Below are positions 1 to 7,980 of a stretch of DNA of 9,438 nt, piece by piece (the stretch's first letter is position 1; every line of letters begins with the position of its first letter). The position numbers and the translations under genes were made by a program. The stretch lies in assembly GCA_905215595.1 (NCBI GenBank), contig CAJMQZ010000076.1:1-9438 (forward strand), in the 5' to 3' direction. The notes beneath the pieces were generated by a model, which saw only the letters and a program-made list of their open reading frames with translations, made no database searches and was not told where the DNA came from. This stretch comes from an uncultured bacterium. Its GTDB lineage: Bacteria > Bacillota > Clostridia > Oscillospirales > Ruminococcaceae.

Positions 1-42
1 AGCGGAGCGTCCGCAGACGCTCCGCTATCCCGAAGTAAAAAT
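1..42 (-). repeat. Left copy of a 42-bp hairpin repeat, terminator/REP-like
   Basis: Bases 1-11 and 16-26 form a perfect 11-bp inverted repeat around the loop CGCA, followed by a flank (27-42) that is also conserved in the right-hand copy. The copy at 9337-9378 is the reverse complement with only three differences (positions 10, 17 and 35 here). Positions 10 and 17 face each other in the stem and changed together (T-A here, C-G there). Read on the minus strand, the element follows the TetR gene, so it may serve as its transcription terminator or as a 3'-end stabilising hairpin. The stem probably extends beyond the window edge, because the other copy has a 15-bp stem. A family of dispersed REP-like elements is the simplest reading. 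Confidence 0.75.
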
Positions 43-58
43 AATTATTCCTCTAAAG

Positions 59-89
59 ATGGCCAAAGCACAAGCGGCGGCCATTTTTG
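59..89 (+). terminator. Weak hairpin followed by a short T run
   Basis: ATGGCC (59-64) and GGCCAT (79-84) pair around a 14-base loop, and TTTTT follows on the plus strand. The stem is only six pairs and no plus-strand gene precedes it in the window. On the minus strand, the direction of the TetR gene, the hairpin is followed only by a short CTTT. It may contribute to termination after the TetR gene, but support is thin. Confidence 0.25.
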
Positions 90-100
90 ATCGTCCCGCG

Positions 101-652
101 TTACATCCGTATCCGCTGCGCGGCGTGGGCGATGGAGGCCAGCAGGGTCACAAGGCGCTTTTCGTCCATCTGGCCGCAGTAGGTGGTAAAGGTGTAGTAG
201 CACCCCTGCACGCAGAAGGAAAGCACCACCTTGCGCACTACGTCCGTCTCAAAGGTGGGGTCGGTCTGGGCGATGCACTGGCACATGGCCTGTTCCACCC
301 GGTTGATGAACAGCCCCTGCCGGGAGCCGGAGAACAGCACGGCGATCTCGGCCTGATGCGCGGTGAAGGCGCGGAACATCTCCCGCGCAAGCCACTCGGT
401 GCGCTCGCTCACATCGCTGGCGGTCAGGCGGGGCAGGCTTTCCACCACCGCATGCACCATCTCGTCCTCCATGGCGTTGGCCAGCGCATAGATATCCTGA
501 TAATGGGCGTAGAATGTGGATTTATTGATGCAGGCGCGGTCGCACAGCTCCTTGACACGGATCTTTTCCACCGGCTTTTCGCGGCGCAGCTCCATAAAGG
601 CCTGCTTGATGGCGCGCTCGGTCTTTTCAATGCGGATATCCAGAAAACCCAC
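101..652 (-). CDS. TetR/AcrR-family transcriptional regulator
   Basis: A 183-residue one-domain-plus-sensor regulator, probably a cytoplasmic DNA-binding dimer that represses transcription until a ligand binds. The N-terminal TetR helix-turn-helix is clear: residues 8-24 (helix 1) and about 30-51, with the typical stretch CDRACINKSTFYAHYQD. The helical C-terminal part (about 75-183) resembles the DhaS-like TetR_C_8 group. It is cysteine-rich, with six cysteines spread over it (C124, C126, C147, C151, C159 and nearby), but no ligand can be assigned. The gene lies 96 bp downstream of niaR in the same direction with no clear terminator between, so co-transcription is possible. A palindrome at 723-737 upstream is a candidate operator. 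The GTG at 652 is the furthest-upstream plausible start; the best Shine-Dalgarno (AGAGGTGG) overlaps it, so a start a few codons later is possible. The family call is firm; target and effector are unknown. Confidence 0.88.
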   Translation of the reverse strand: MGFLDIRIEKTERAIKQAFMELRREKPVEKIRVKELCDRACINKSTFYAHYQDIYALANAMEDEMVHAVVESLPRLTASDVSERTEWLAREMFRAFTAHQAEIAVLFSGSRQGLFINRVEQAMCQCIAQTDPTFETDVVRKVVLSFCVQGCYYTFTTYCGQMDEKRLVTLLASIAHAAQRIRM

Positions 653-722
653 CTCTTTTGCATTTTTGTTGATTTTCCAACATTTTTCCGTTTTTGCGGA
701 TAGACAAGCCCCGCAGCCCTTT

Positions 723-737
723 TTATACTGGGTATAA
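723..737. promoter_or_regulatory. Perfect 15-bp palindrome, candidate operator upstream of the TetR gene
   Basis: TTATAC-TGG-GTATAA is a perfect inverted repeat with a 3-base centre in the niaR-tetR spacer, 71 bp upstream of the TetR-family start. TetR-family repressors commonly bind short palindromes near their own promoter. The palindrome includes a minus-strand TATAAA that could act as a -10 box, but no matching -35 box was found, so its role is inferred from location and symmetry only. Confidence 0.4.
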
Positions 738-748
738 GCGGAGCGGCG

Positions 749-1267
749 TTACTCCTTGCGGTACAAAAGCCCCTGCTGCTCCAAAGCATCGCGGATGCGG
801 GCAAAGGTGTCCTTGTCCGGGCAGCGCAGGGTGTGCAGGTGCACGCCGCCGGTCATGCGGCTCAGCAGGCTTTCAGGCGCGTCCGCAGCCTGACGGATAA
901 AGTTGTCCACATCGTACCGGTTGCACAGGTTCAATGTGGCGCGGATCTCGCCGTAAAGGCTGTTTTCTACCGCCACATCCACCACCGTGCCGCCCTGATC
1001 TACCACGGTGTACAGCTCCCGGCGCATCTCCTCCTGCGTGCGGTGCACACAGGCCAGAATACCGGTATAGCCCTTCTCCGCCGGGTGCAGCTGATAGCCC
1101 CGGGGGGTGGCATCGATCTGCGCCCCACCGGCGCGCAGCAGCGCCACATCCCCTACCACGATCTGCCGCGACACCCCCAGCTCTGCCGCCAGCGTGCTGG
1201 CGCTTAAAGGGGCACCGGCGCTGTTCAGCCGGGTCAGGATGCGTTCTCTGCGCTGTGCTGCATTCAT
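749..1267 (-). CDS. niaR: Niacin-responsive transcriptional repressor NiaR (HTH_11 + 3H domain)
   Basis: A 172-residue regulator with the architecture of NiaR (Bacillus YrxA, Thermotoga TM1602): an N-terminal winged helix (residues about 5-58, with LAAELGVSRQIVVGDVALLR as the recognition region) followed by a 3H domain (about 72-168). In this family the 3H domain binds a metal and nicotinic acid, and the loaded protein represses NAD biosynthesis or niacin uptake genes (nadABC, niaP). Conserved histidines are visible as H75, H143 and H145 (the HLH after TGG); E84 is a possible further ligand. Length is typical. The ATG at 1267 is chosen because AAAGGAAG lies upstream (1279-1286, minus strand), although its 11-base spacing is slightly long. 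No NAD-pathway gene is in the window, so its targets lie elsewhere. It has its own promoter (1311-1339), and readthrough from the amylase gene is also possible. Confidence 0.9.
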   Translation of the reverse strand: MNAAQRRERILTRLNSAGAPLSASTLAAELGVSRQIVVGDVALLRAGGAQIDATPRGYQLHPAEKGYTGILACVHRTQEEMRRELYTVVDQGGTVVDVAVENSLYGEIRATLNLCNRYDVDNFIRQAADAPESLLSRMTGGVHLHTLRCPDKDTFARIRDALEQQGLLYRKE

Positions 1268-1310
1268 AGGGGGTCAGGCTTCCTTTCCGTAAAACGACTT
1301 TTCTCTCCTT

Positions 1311-1339
1311 ATTGTAGCAAAACGCGGCGCAATGTGCAA
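1311..1339 (-). promoter_or_regulatory. Sigma-A-type promoter of niaR
   Basis: On the minus strand TTGCAC (1339-1334), a 17-bp spacer and TACAAT (1316-1311) make a near-consensus vegetative promoter. It lies between the end of the amylase gene and niaR and gives a leader of about 35-40 bases. No obvious NiaR operator was recognised beside it. Confidence 0.7.
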
Positions 1340-1364
1340 GTTCGATCCAGCCGCAAGGGTTGAT

Positions 1365-2720
1365 TTATTCTACCCGCAGCAGGGTGGCGTAATTGGAGGG
1401 CAGCTGCACCTTCATGCGGTCCCACTCGGTGGAGACCGGCACTTCCTGCGCACCCACGGTGTCCGCCAGCAGGTCGGTGACCTTGGCGGTTTCCACCGGC
1501 AGCTGGAACTCCAGCTGTGCGGGGGCATCGCCGTTGTTCAGCACCGCCACCACCGCCTTGCCGTCCAGCACCCGGGCAAAGGCGTAGCACTGGGTGGTGA
1601 GCTGCAATTCTTTTACCTCGCCGTAGGTCATTTCCGGCAATTCAGCCTTGCATTTCCCCAGCGCTTTGTATACACTGGTAACAGGATTTGTACGTTCTGC
1701 ATCAGCGTAGTCGCTGAGCTCCAGACAGGGGCGCAGCGGCCAGTCGCTGCCCCACTCCTTTTTGCCCTCGATGCCGAACTCTGAGCCGTAGTAGATGGAC
1801 GGGATGCCCCACAGGCTGTACACCAGAATGGCGATGTGCCGGATATGCTCCCGGTTGCGCAGCTTGTTGGGCAGGCGCTCCACGTCGTGGTTATCCGAGA
1901 AGAGATACAGCCGGGTGTCATGGCACAGCCCCTGCAGCCGGCGCATGGTGTGGGCAATTTCAAAATAGTTATGGTCGTTGTGGCCGCTCCACAGGCCCTT
2001 GTGCAGCTCGTAGTTGGTCACGGAGTGCAGCATTTCCGGGTTTGCCCAGCGGCTGTAATCGCCGTGGATGACCTCGCCCATCAGCCAGAACTCCGGCTTT
2101 ACCTCGTTTGCCAGACGGCGCAGCCCGCGCATGAAGTCGAAATCCAGCACATCGGCTGCATCCAGACGGATGCCGTCGATGTCGAACTGCTCCACCCAGA
2201 AGCGGACGGTATCGTAATGGTACTGCTGCACCTCCGGGTTGCGCTGGTTCAGCTTGACCAGCAGGTTGTAGCCGCCCCAGTTGCCGTAGGAAAAACCATC
2301 GTTATACTCGTTGTTGCCCCAGAAGTTCACATCGCAGAACCAGTCCTTATAGCGGGCGTTCTCGCGGTTTGCTTTCAGGTCCTGGAACGCGAAGAAATCG
2401 CGGCCCACATGGTTGAACACGCCGTCCACGATGACCCGCTGCCCGCGGGCGTGGCAGGCCGCCACAAAAGCCTTGAACTCCTCGTTGGTGCCAAGGCGGC
2501 GGTCCACCAGACGGTAGTCGATGGTATCGTAGCCGTGGGAGCCGCTCTCGAACAGCGGGCCGATGTAGATAGCCGTACAGCCCAGCTTTGCCGCGTGGGC
2601 TGCCCATGCTTCCAGCTTTGCAAAAGCGCCCGGGGTGGGCTGGCCGTCGTTTTCGTGCGCACAGCCGCACAGCCCCAGCGGATAGATGTGATAAAATACT
2701 GCTTCGTCATACCAAGCCAT
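1365..2720 (-). CDS. GH13 alpha-amylase family glycosidase, cytoplasmic
   Basis: A 451-residue glycoside hydrolase acting on alpha-1,4-glucosidic bonds. The four GH13 signature regions are present in order: region I DGVFNH (D99, N103, H104), region II GIRLDAAD with nucleophile D187, region III GEV with acid/base E216, and region IV DNHDVERL with H278 and D279. The (beta/alpha)8 barrel spans about 5-365, and a short beta-sandwich C domain covers about 370-451. There is no signal peptide and no N-terminal carbohydrate-binding domain, so it probably works in the cytoplasm on maltodextrin or glycogen. The GH13 subfamily and exact product (alpha-amylase, maltogenic amylase or cyclomaltodextrinase) cannot be fixed by eye. 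The start at 2720 is chosen because GGGAG sits 9 bases upstream and MAWYDEAVFYHIYPLG is where GH13 similarity begins. A longer reading to 2831 would run through the promoter and hairpin. It is divergent from glgB, and no convincing terminator separates it from niaR downstream. Confidence 0.9.
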   Translation of the reverse strand: MAWYDEAVFYHIYPLGLCGCAHENDGQPTPGAFAKLEAWAAHAAKLGCTAIYIGPLFESGSHGYDTIDYRLVDRRLGTNEEFKAFVAACHARGQRVIVDGVFNHVGRDFFAFQDLKANRENARYKDWFCDVNFWGNNEYNDGFSYGNWGGYNLLVKLNQRNPEVQQYHYDTVRFWVEQFDIDGIRLDAADVLDFDFMRGLRRLANEVKPEFWLMGEVIHGDYSRWANPEMLHSVTNYELHKGLWSGHNDHNYFEIAHTMRRLQGLCHDTRLYLFSDNHDVERLPNKLRNREHIRHIAILVYSLWGIPSIYYGSEFGIEGKKEWGSDWPLRPCLELSDYADAERTNPVTSVYKALGKCKAELPEMTYGEVKELQLTTQCYAFARVLDGKAVVAVLNNGDAPAQLEFQLPVETAKVTDLLADTVGAQEVPVSTEWDRMKVQLPSNYATLLRVE

Positions 2721-2729
2721 GATCATTCG

Positions 2730-2734
2730 CTCCC
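2730..2734 (-). promoter_or_regulatory. Ribosome binding site deciding the amylase start
   Basis: Minus-strand GGGAG lies 9 bases before the ATG at 2720 but only 3 bases before an ATG two codons earlier (2726). The spacing favours the start at 2720. Confidence 0.6.
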
Positions 2735-2746
2735 ATTCTATTGCTC

Positions 2747-2780
2747 TAAAAAGTTGCACCGCCCGCAAGGCGGTAGCAAC
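2747..2780 (-). terminator. Intrinsic-terminator-like hairpin in the amylase leader
   Basis: Read on the minus strand, GTTGC-(T)-ACCGCC pairs with GGCGGT-GCAAC around the loop TTGCG: 11 pairs with one bulged base, followed immediately by TTTTT. That is the form of a Rho-independent terminator, yet it sits upstream of the amylase start, between a TTGACA box at 2831-2826 and the ribosome site. It could attenuate transcripts from the upstream promoter. It could also be a DNA operator, because its upstream arm abuts the TATACT box at 2786-2781. Confidence 0.6.
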
Positions 2781-2831
2781 AGTATACCACACCCTCTGGC
2801 AAATATGTGTATTTTTGCCGATTTTTGTCAA
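2781..2831 (-). promoter_or_regulatory. Promoter region of the amylase gene
   Basis: Two candidates exist on the minus strand. One is an extended -10 box TGG-TATACT (hexamer at 2786-2781) with no good -35. The other is a consensus TTGACA (2831-2826) whose 17-bp-spaced partner, ACATAT, is weak. Transcripts from the first would start inside the 2747-2780 hairpin and could not fold it fully; transcripts from the second would carry it whole. Confidence 0.45.
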
Positions 2832-2844
2832 GATTCGCTAAGAT
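2815..2844 (+). promoter_or_regulatory. Candidate glgB promoter overlapping the divergent amylase promoter
   Basis: TTGCCG (2815-2820), an 18-bp spacer and TAAGAT (2839-2844) form a plausible vegetative promoter about 105 bases upstream of glgB. It physically overlaps the minus-strand TTGACA box, so the two directions could compete for polymerase or share an operator. Confidence 0.4.
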
Positions 2845-2909
2845 TATCGGCCACTGTGCCGGTAAAAAGGCGTTTTTCTTGGATAGTTTGCCCAAACAGC
2901 CTTGTATCA

Positions 2910-2928
2910 ACCGGCGCACACCGCCGGT
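2910..2928 (+). other. Small hairpin in the glgB leader
   Basis: ACCGGC (2910-2915) and GCCGGT (2923-2928) pair around a 7-base loop. It lies about 14 bases before the ribosome site AAGGAG (2943-2948). It has no T run, so it is not a terminator; it may be an operator, an mRNA-stability hairpin, or nothing. Confidence 0.3.
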
Positions 2929-2956
2929 CAACATAGAGAAGTAAGGAGATCTTTGC

Positions 2957-4912
<1,956 letters not shown>

Positions 4913-4921
4913 TATTTACGC

Positions 4922-4968
4922 AAAAATGTCCCGTCTGCTTTGAAAGCGGCGGGACATTCTGCATTTTT
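4922..4968 (+). terminator. Strong intrinsic terminator after glgB
   Basis: AATGTCCCG (4925-4933) pairs perfectly with CGGGACATT (4950-4958), with a second inner stem GCTTT/AAAGC, followed by a run of five T at 4964-4968. It starts 9 bases after the glgB stop and separates glgB from the next gene cluster. Confidence 0.85.
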
Positions 4969-4982
4969 CGCCGCCGGGGTGC

Positions 4983-5011
4983 TGGACAGTGCCCCGGGGA
5001 GTTGTTATACT
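4983..5011 (+). promoter_or_regulatory. Sigma-A-type promoter of the three-gene cluster
   Basis: TGGACA (4983-4988), a 17-bp spacer and TATACT (5006-5011), with an extended -10 TG at 5003-5004, form a near-consensus promoter. Transcription should begin near 5018, right at an upstream ATG (5019). This rules out that ATG as a start and supports the one at 5049. Confidence 0.8.
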
Positions 5012-5030
5012 GTAAGGTATGAAGCTTTGC

Positions 5031-5037
5031 AAGGAGG
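5031..5037 (+). promoter_or_regulatory. Ribosome binding site fixing the membrane-protein start
   Basis: AAGGAGG lies 11 bases before the ATG at 5049 and downstream of the other in-frame ATG at 5019. It therefore selects 5049 as the start. Confidence 0.75.
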
Positions 5038-5048
5038 GCTCTTATTCC

Positions 5049-6968
5049 ATGTCCGATACTCTGACCAGACTGCGCACTTCTCCTGCGGCAAAGTGCATAC
5101 TGGCGCTGGCGGCAGCTGCGGTGCTGCTGGCCGTTTTTGCGCTGGCTGCGCCCGGCAGCAGGTTGTTTTTTCCGCTGGTGAGCCTGTGGTGCAATCTGGC
5201 CCTGTTTGCCTGTGTGCTGCTGGTGCTGCGGGTGGCGGGAATCAAATTTGACCTCTTCCACAAGGCGGTGCTCGTCGGCCTGTGGGCGGCGGCGCTGGTC
5301 TACTTTTTCTGGGCGCTTGGCCGCCGCAGCTTTGTGTATATCTGGGATTATTTCAATTATATCAGCAAGCAGTACAGCGCCGAAGCCGCCTTTTTGCAAA
5401 GCCCGGCGGCGGGTTTCCAGTACATCTTCGGCTCCTTTGCCGAGGACTATACCAATTTCATCACCCTGTTTCTGGAGTTTCCCTTCTGCCTGAGTGACCA
5501 CACCGGCGACAGCTTTGCCTTTTGTCAGGTGTTCAGCATCCTGCCCATGCTGCTGGTGCTGCTGGCAGGGCTTACCATGAAAGTGGGACAGATGCTGCAG
5601 GTGAAGCACCGCTTCTGGTACTTCCTCATAGGCTTTTCGTGGTGCATCACCTTCCCTTTTTTGCGCATGAGCGCCATGCTGGGGCAGCCGGACTGGTTCG
5701 GCCTGATTTTCGGCTTCAGCATTCTGCTGCTCACGCTGGATTTCCGGTTTGAAAAACTAGAGCCGGTACGCTTTTGCCTTTTGTTCCTTGCCACGGCAGC
5801 CATCATCCTCTCCCGCCGGTGGTACTTATACTTTGTGGTGGGCTACTACTTTGCCTACGCAGTTCTGGTGCTGGTAAGCAGCGTGCGCACCGCCCGTGCC
5901 GGGCAGAAAAAGCAGGCGCTTGTGCAGGTGCGCAATCTGGTGCTGTTCGGGCTGATGAGCATGGTGGCCATGCTCATCCTGCTGTGGCCGATGGTGCGCA
6001 AGATCCTTGGCTTCGATTACGCCGGGCGCTACTCCTACTACAACTTCGGCGGCATCGCGCTGGAGCTTGCCGCACAGACTTTGCGCATCGGGCTGCTGAA
6101 CTTTATCCTGATCGGGCTGGGGCTGTGGTTTGCGGCAAAGCGCCGCCTGCCCGCCCTGCCCTGCCTTGCGGGCGCAGAGCTGCTGATCAGCCTTTTGCTG
6201 TTCATCCGGGTGCAGAACTCCGGTTCTCACCAGATGCTGCTGTTTTTGCCGGGGTGGCTGCTGCTGTTCCTCACCGGCGCTGCCGCGCTGGCCGAGGGCA
6301 TCCAGAAGCACCGGGGCCTCAAGCTTTTCTACTGGGTGTTCACGCTGGTGTTTGCCGTCTCTGTGCGCTGCTCTCCGCTGACCGTTGTAGCGCTGCCGGG
6401 CTTTCTGGTGGATCACTTCCCCCTCAAGGCGGCGTCGGAGTTCGTCCGGCTGGACAAGCTGATCTACGACCGCAAGGATCTGCCGCAGATCAAGGCCATT
6501 GCCAACTGGATCGACACCCACTGCGCCGAGGGTGAGCTCAGCTACATGATCCCCCACGATATGCTGTACTGCCCGGATCACTTCAAGAACTGCCTTCTGC
6601 CCGAAATGCCCATCAACGACAAGCTGGCCTTCGGCTTCTCGGTGCCGGGCACCCACAACTTCCCCATGCAGTTCTTTGAGGCAAAGTACATCCTTACCGC
6701 CGACCCCTTCCCCCAGACCTTTGTGGGCAGCGGCGAGCTGTCCCACAAGCTGAACGAGAGGTTCCTTGCGGTGCGGGACGAGTACTTTACACAGGAAGCC
6801 ACCTTTGATATGGGCAACGGCACCACCTTTACGATCTGGCGGCGCACCGCAAGCCCCACCCGCGCCGAGGTGGAGTACTACCTGAGCGCCTTTACGGAAG
6901 AAGATGCCAAATACCCGGAGATGTTCTCCGAGATCGCAGAAAGCTGGCTGGCCGCCCGCGGGCTGTAA
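5049..6968 (+). CDS. Polytopic membrane protein, GT-C-like glycosyltransferase candidate
   Basis: A 639-residue integral membrane protein with about 12-13 hydrophobic segments (clearest near 16-34, 40-62, 74-90, 162-177, 188-204, 215-231, 241-278, 298-315, 346-361, 373-386, 395-414, 426-446). A hydrophilic C-terminal domain covers about 460-639 and probably lies outside the membrane. The first long non-membrane loop begins FVYIWDYFNYISKQYS (95-110). A conserved acidic residue in the first outer loop, here D100, followed by many helices and a soluble tail, is the layout of GT-C enzymes, which move sugars from polyprenyl-phosphate donors in cell-surface glycan synthesis. No definitive family motif was recognised, so this is a fold-level guess; a polymerase, flippase or YfhO-like protein are alternatives. 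It heads a cluster with its own promoter, and the next gene starts 33 bp after its stop. No signal peptide other than the first helix is seen. Confidence 0.8.
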   Translation: MSDTLTRLRTSPAAKCILALAAAAVLLAVFALAAPGSRLFFPLVSLWCNLALFACVLLVLRVAGIKFDLFHKAVLVGLWAAALVYFFWALGRRSFVYIWDYFNYISKQYSAEAAFLQSPAAGFQYIFGSFAEDYTNFITLFLEFPFCLSDHTGDSFAFCQVFSILPMLLVLLAGLTMKVGQMLQVKHRFWYFLIGFSWCITFPFLRMSAMLGQPDWFGLIFGFSILLLTLDFRFEKLEPVRFCLLFLATAAIILSRRWYLYFVVGYYFAYAVLVLVSSVRTARAGQKKQALVQVRNLVLFGLMSMVAMLILLWPMVRKILGFDYAGRYSYYNFGGIALELAAQTLRIGLLNFILIGLGLWFAAKRRLPALPCLAGAELLISLLLFIRVQNSGSHQMLLFLPGWLLLFLTGAAALAEGIQKHRGLKLFYWVFTLVFAVSVRCSPLTVVALPGFLVDHFPLKAASEFVRLDKLIYDRKDLPQIKAIANWIDTHCAEGELSYMIPHDMLYCPDHFKNCLLPEMPINDKLAFGFSVPGTHNFPMQFFEAKYILTADPFPQTFVGSGELSHKLNERFLAVRDEYFTQEATFDMGNGTTFTIWRRTASPTRAEVEYYLSAFTEEDAKYPEMFSEIAESWLAARGL

Positions 6969-6985
6969 TGCCGCTTTGCTATATA

Positions 6986-6992
6986 AAAGGAG
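6986..6992 (+). promoter_or_regulatory. Ribosome binding site of the trigger-factor-like gene
   Basis: AAAGGAG lies 9 bases before the ATG at 7002, in the only gap (33 bp) between the two genes. It shows that the short N terminus of the downstream protein is a real translation start and not a decayed remnant of a longer trigger factor. Confidence 0.75.
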
Positions 6993-7001
6993 TGTTCGAC
7001 T

Positions 7002-7976
7002 ATGGAACAGACTGCAAACACCATGCCCGCTGCCGCCTTAGGGCAGTATAAGGGGCTTTCCTTCACCCGCCGGGTGCGCCCGGTGTCGGAAAAGGCCGTG
7101 GACGCGGATATCGCCAATATGGCGCGGGTGCACGCGCCCTTTGTGCCCACCGGCGACCCCTCCGCCCGCGGGATGCGTGTCACGCTGGATTTCGAGGGCT
7201 TTCTGGAGGGGGCTTCCATCCCGGACAGCCGGATGGAACAGGTGACCGTAGTGCTGGGCACCGGGCAGCTGATGCCTGCCGCAGAAGAAGCGGTGTACGG
7301 CCACTGCGCGGGCGAGACTTTCCGCTTCGACTTCACCTACCCCGCCGACTTCCGGGTGCCGGAGCTTTCCGGCAGGACGGCACAGTTTGAGATCTGCCTG
7401 CACACGGTGGAGCGCAAGCAGGTGCCCCCGGTGGACGATGCCTTTGCCAAGACGCTGGGCTTTGACGATCTGGAAGCCCTGCGGGAGAGCCTGCGGGAGA
7501 AAAAACGCCTTTCCCACGAAGCCAACGCCGACCGCATTGCCGGGGCAGCGCTGCTGGATATGGCGGGGGCAAACCTGACCGTGGAGCTGCCCGCAGAGCT
7601 GCTGGCGCAGAACGCCGAGTACCAGATGACCCAGCTGCGCCAGCGGCTGCGCAAGAGCCAGATGACCATGGAGCTGTACTGCAAGAGCGCCGGGCTGACC
7701 CCGGAGCAGGTGCGGGAGGGCTACCGCAGGGAAGCCGAGCGCCAGCTGCGGGCAATGCTGGCGGTGCGCACCATCGCCGAAGCCGAAAAGATCACCGTGA
7801 CCCAGCAGGAGGTGGACGCCGAGATCGCCCGCCTTTCCAAGCTGCACGACACCCCGGAAGAAGAGATCCGCAAGGTGCTCAGCCGGGACGCCATCGCCGC
7901 CGCCGTGACCAACCAGAAGGTGCAGCGTTTCCTGCTCGACCACGCCGCCCTTACCTCTGTTGTGGAAAAGGAGTAA
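7002..7976 (+). CDS. Trigger-factor-like protein lacking the ribosome-binding domain
   Basis: A 324-residue protein matching the second and third domains of bacterial trigger factor. Residues 13-56 (LGQYKGLSFTR onward) match the linker into the PPIase. Residues about 57-138 are the FKBP-type domain (GMRVTLDFEGFLEG, then GHCAGETFRFDFTYPADF). Residues 140-324 are the helical SurA-like chaperone domain, starting VPPVDDAFAKTLGFDDLEALR. Normal trigger factors are about 430 residues, with an N-terminal ribosome-docking domain carrying GFRxGKxP; here the protein begins just after it. The FKBP site looks eroded: the usual IPGFE is MPAAE (91-95) and the FEGG stretch is replaced by SIPDS, so prolyl isomerase activity is doubtful. 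It probably acts as a free cytosolic holdase. The next gene starts 4 bp after its stop, with its ribosome site inside this gene, so the neighbour is a likely client or partner. Family is firm; function is inferred. Confidence 0.85.
   Translation: MEQTANTMPAAALGQYKGLSFTRRVRPVSEKAVDADIANMARVHAPFVPTGDPSARGMRVTLDFEGFLEGASIPDSRMEQVTVVLGTGQLMPAAEEAVYGHCAGETFRFDFTYPADFRVPELSGRTAQFEICLHTVERKQVPPVDDAFAKTLGFDDLEALRESLREKKRLSHEANADRIAGAALLDMAGANLTVELPAELLAQNAEYQMTQLRQRLRKSQMTMELYCKSAGLTPEQVREGYRREAERQLRAMLAVRTIAEAEKITVTQQEVDAEIARLSKLHDTPEEEIRKVLSRDAIAAAVTNQKVQRFLLDHAALTSVVEKE
7966..7973 (+). promoter_or_regulatory. Ribosome binding site of the polyferredoxin inside the preceding gene
   Basis: AAAAGGAG occupies the last sense codons of the trigger-factor-like gene, 7 bases before the ATG at 7981. 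It fixes that start over an upstream in-frame one at 7960 and implies translational coupling of the two genes. Confidence 0.8.
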
Positions 7977-7980
7977 GACC

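Noticed and set aside
2721..2831. N-terminal extension of the amylase to an upstream ATG at 2831
   Set aside because: The extra 37 residues do not resemble GH13 enzymes, and the extension would contain the promoter boxes and the terminator-like hairpin. The ribosome site supports 2720.
2910..2928. GlgB leader hairpin as a riboswitch or attenuator
   Set aside because: It is only a 6-bp stem with no T run and no alternative pairing partner, which is too small to support such a role.
1836..2936. Plus-strand frame of 366 codons opposite the amylase
   Set aside because: It is antisense to all GH13 motifs, has a composition typical of mirror frames in GC-rich genes, and ends across the glgB promoter and leader.
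5019..5048. Upstream ATG of the membrane protein
   Set aside because: The expected transcription start of the 4983-5011 promoter coincides with this ATG, and the AAGGAGG lies downstream of it.
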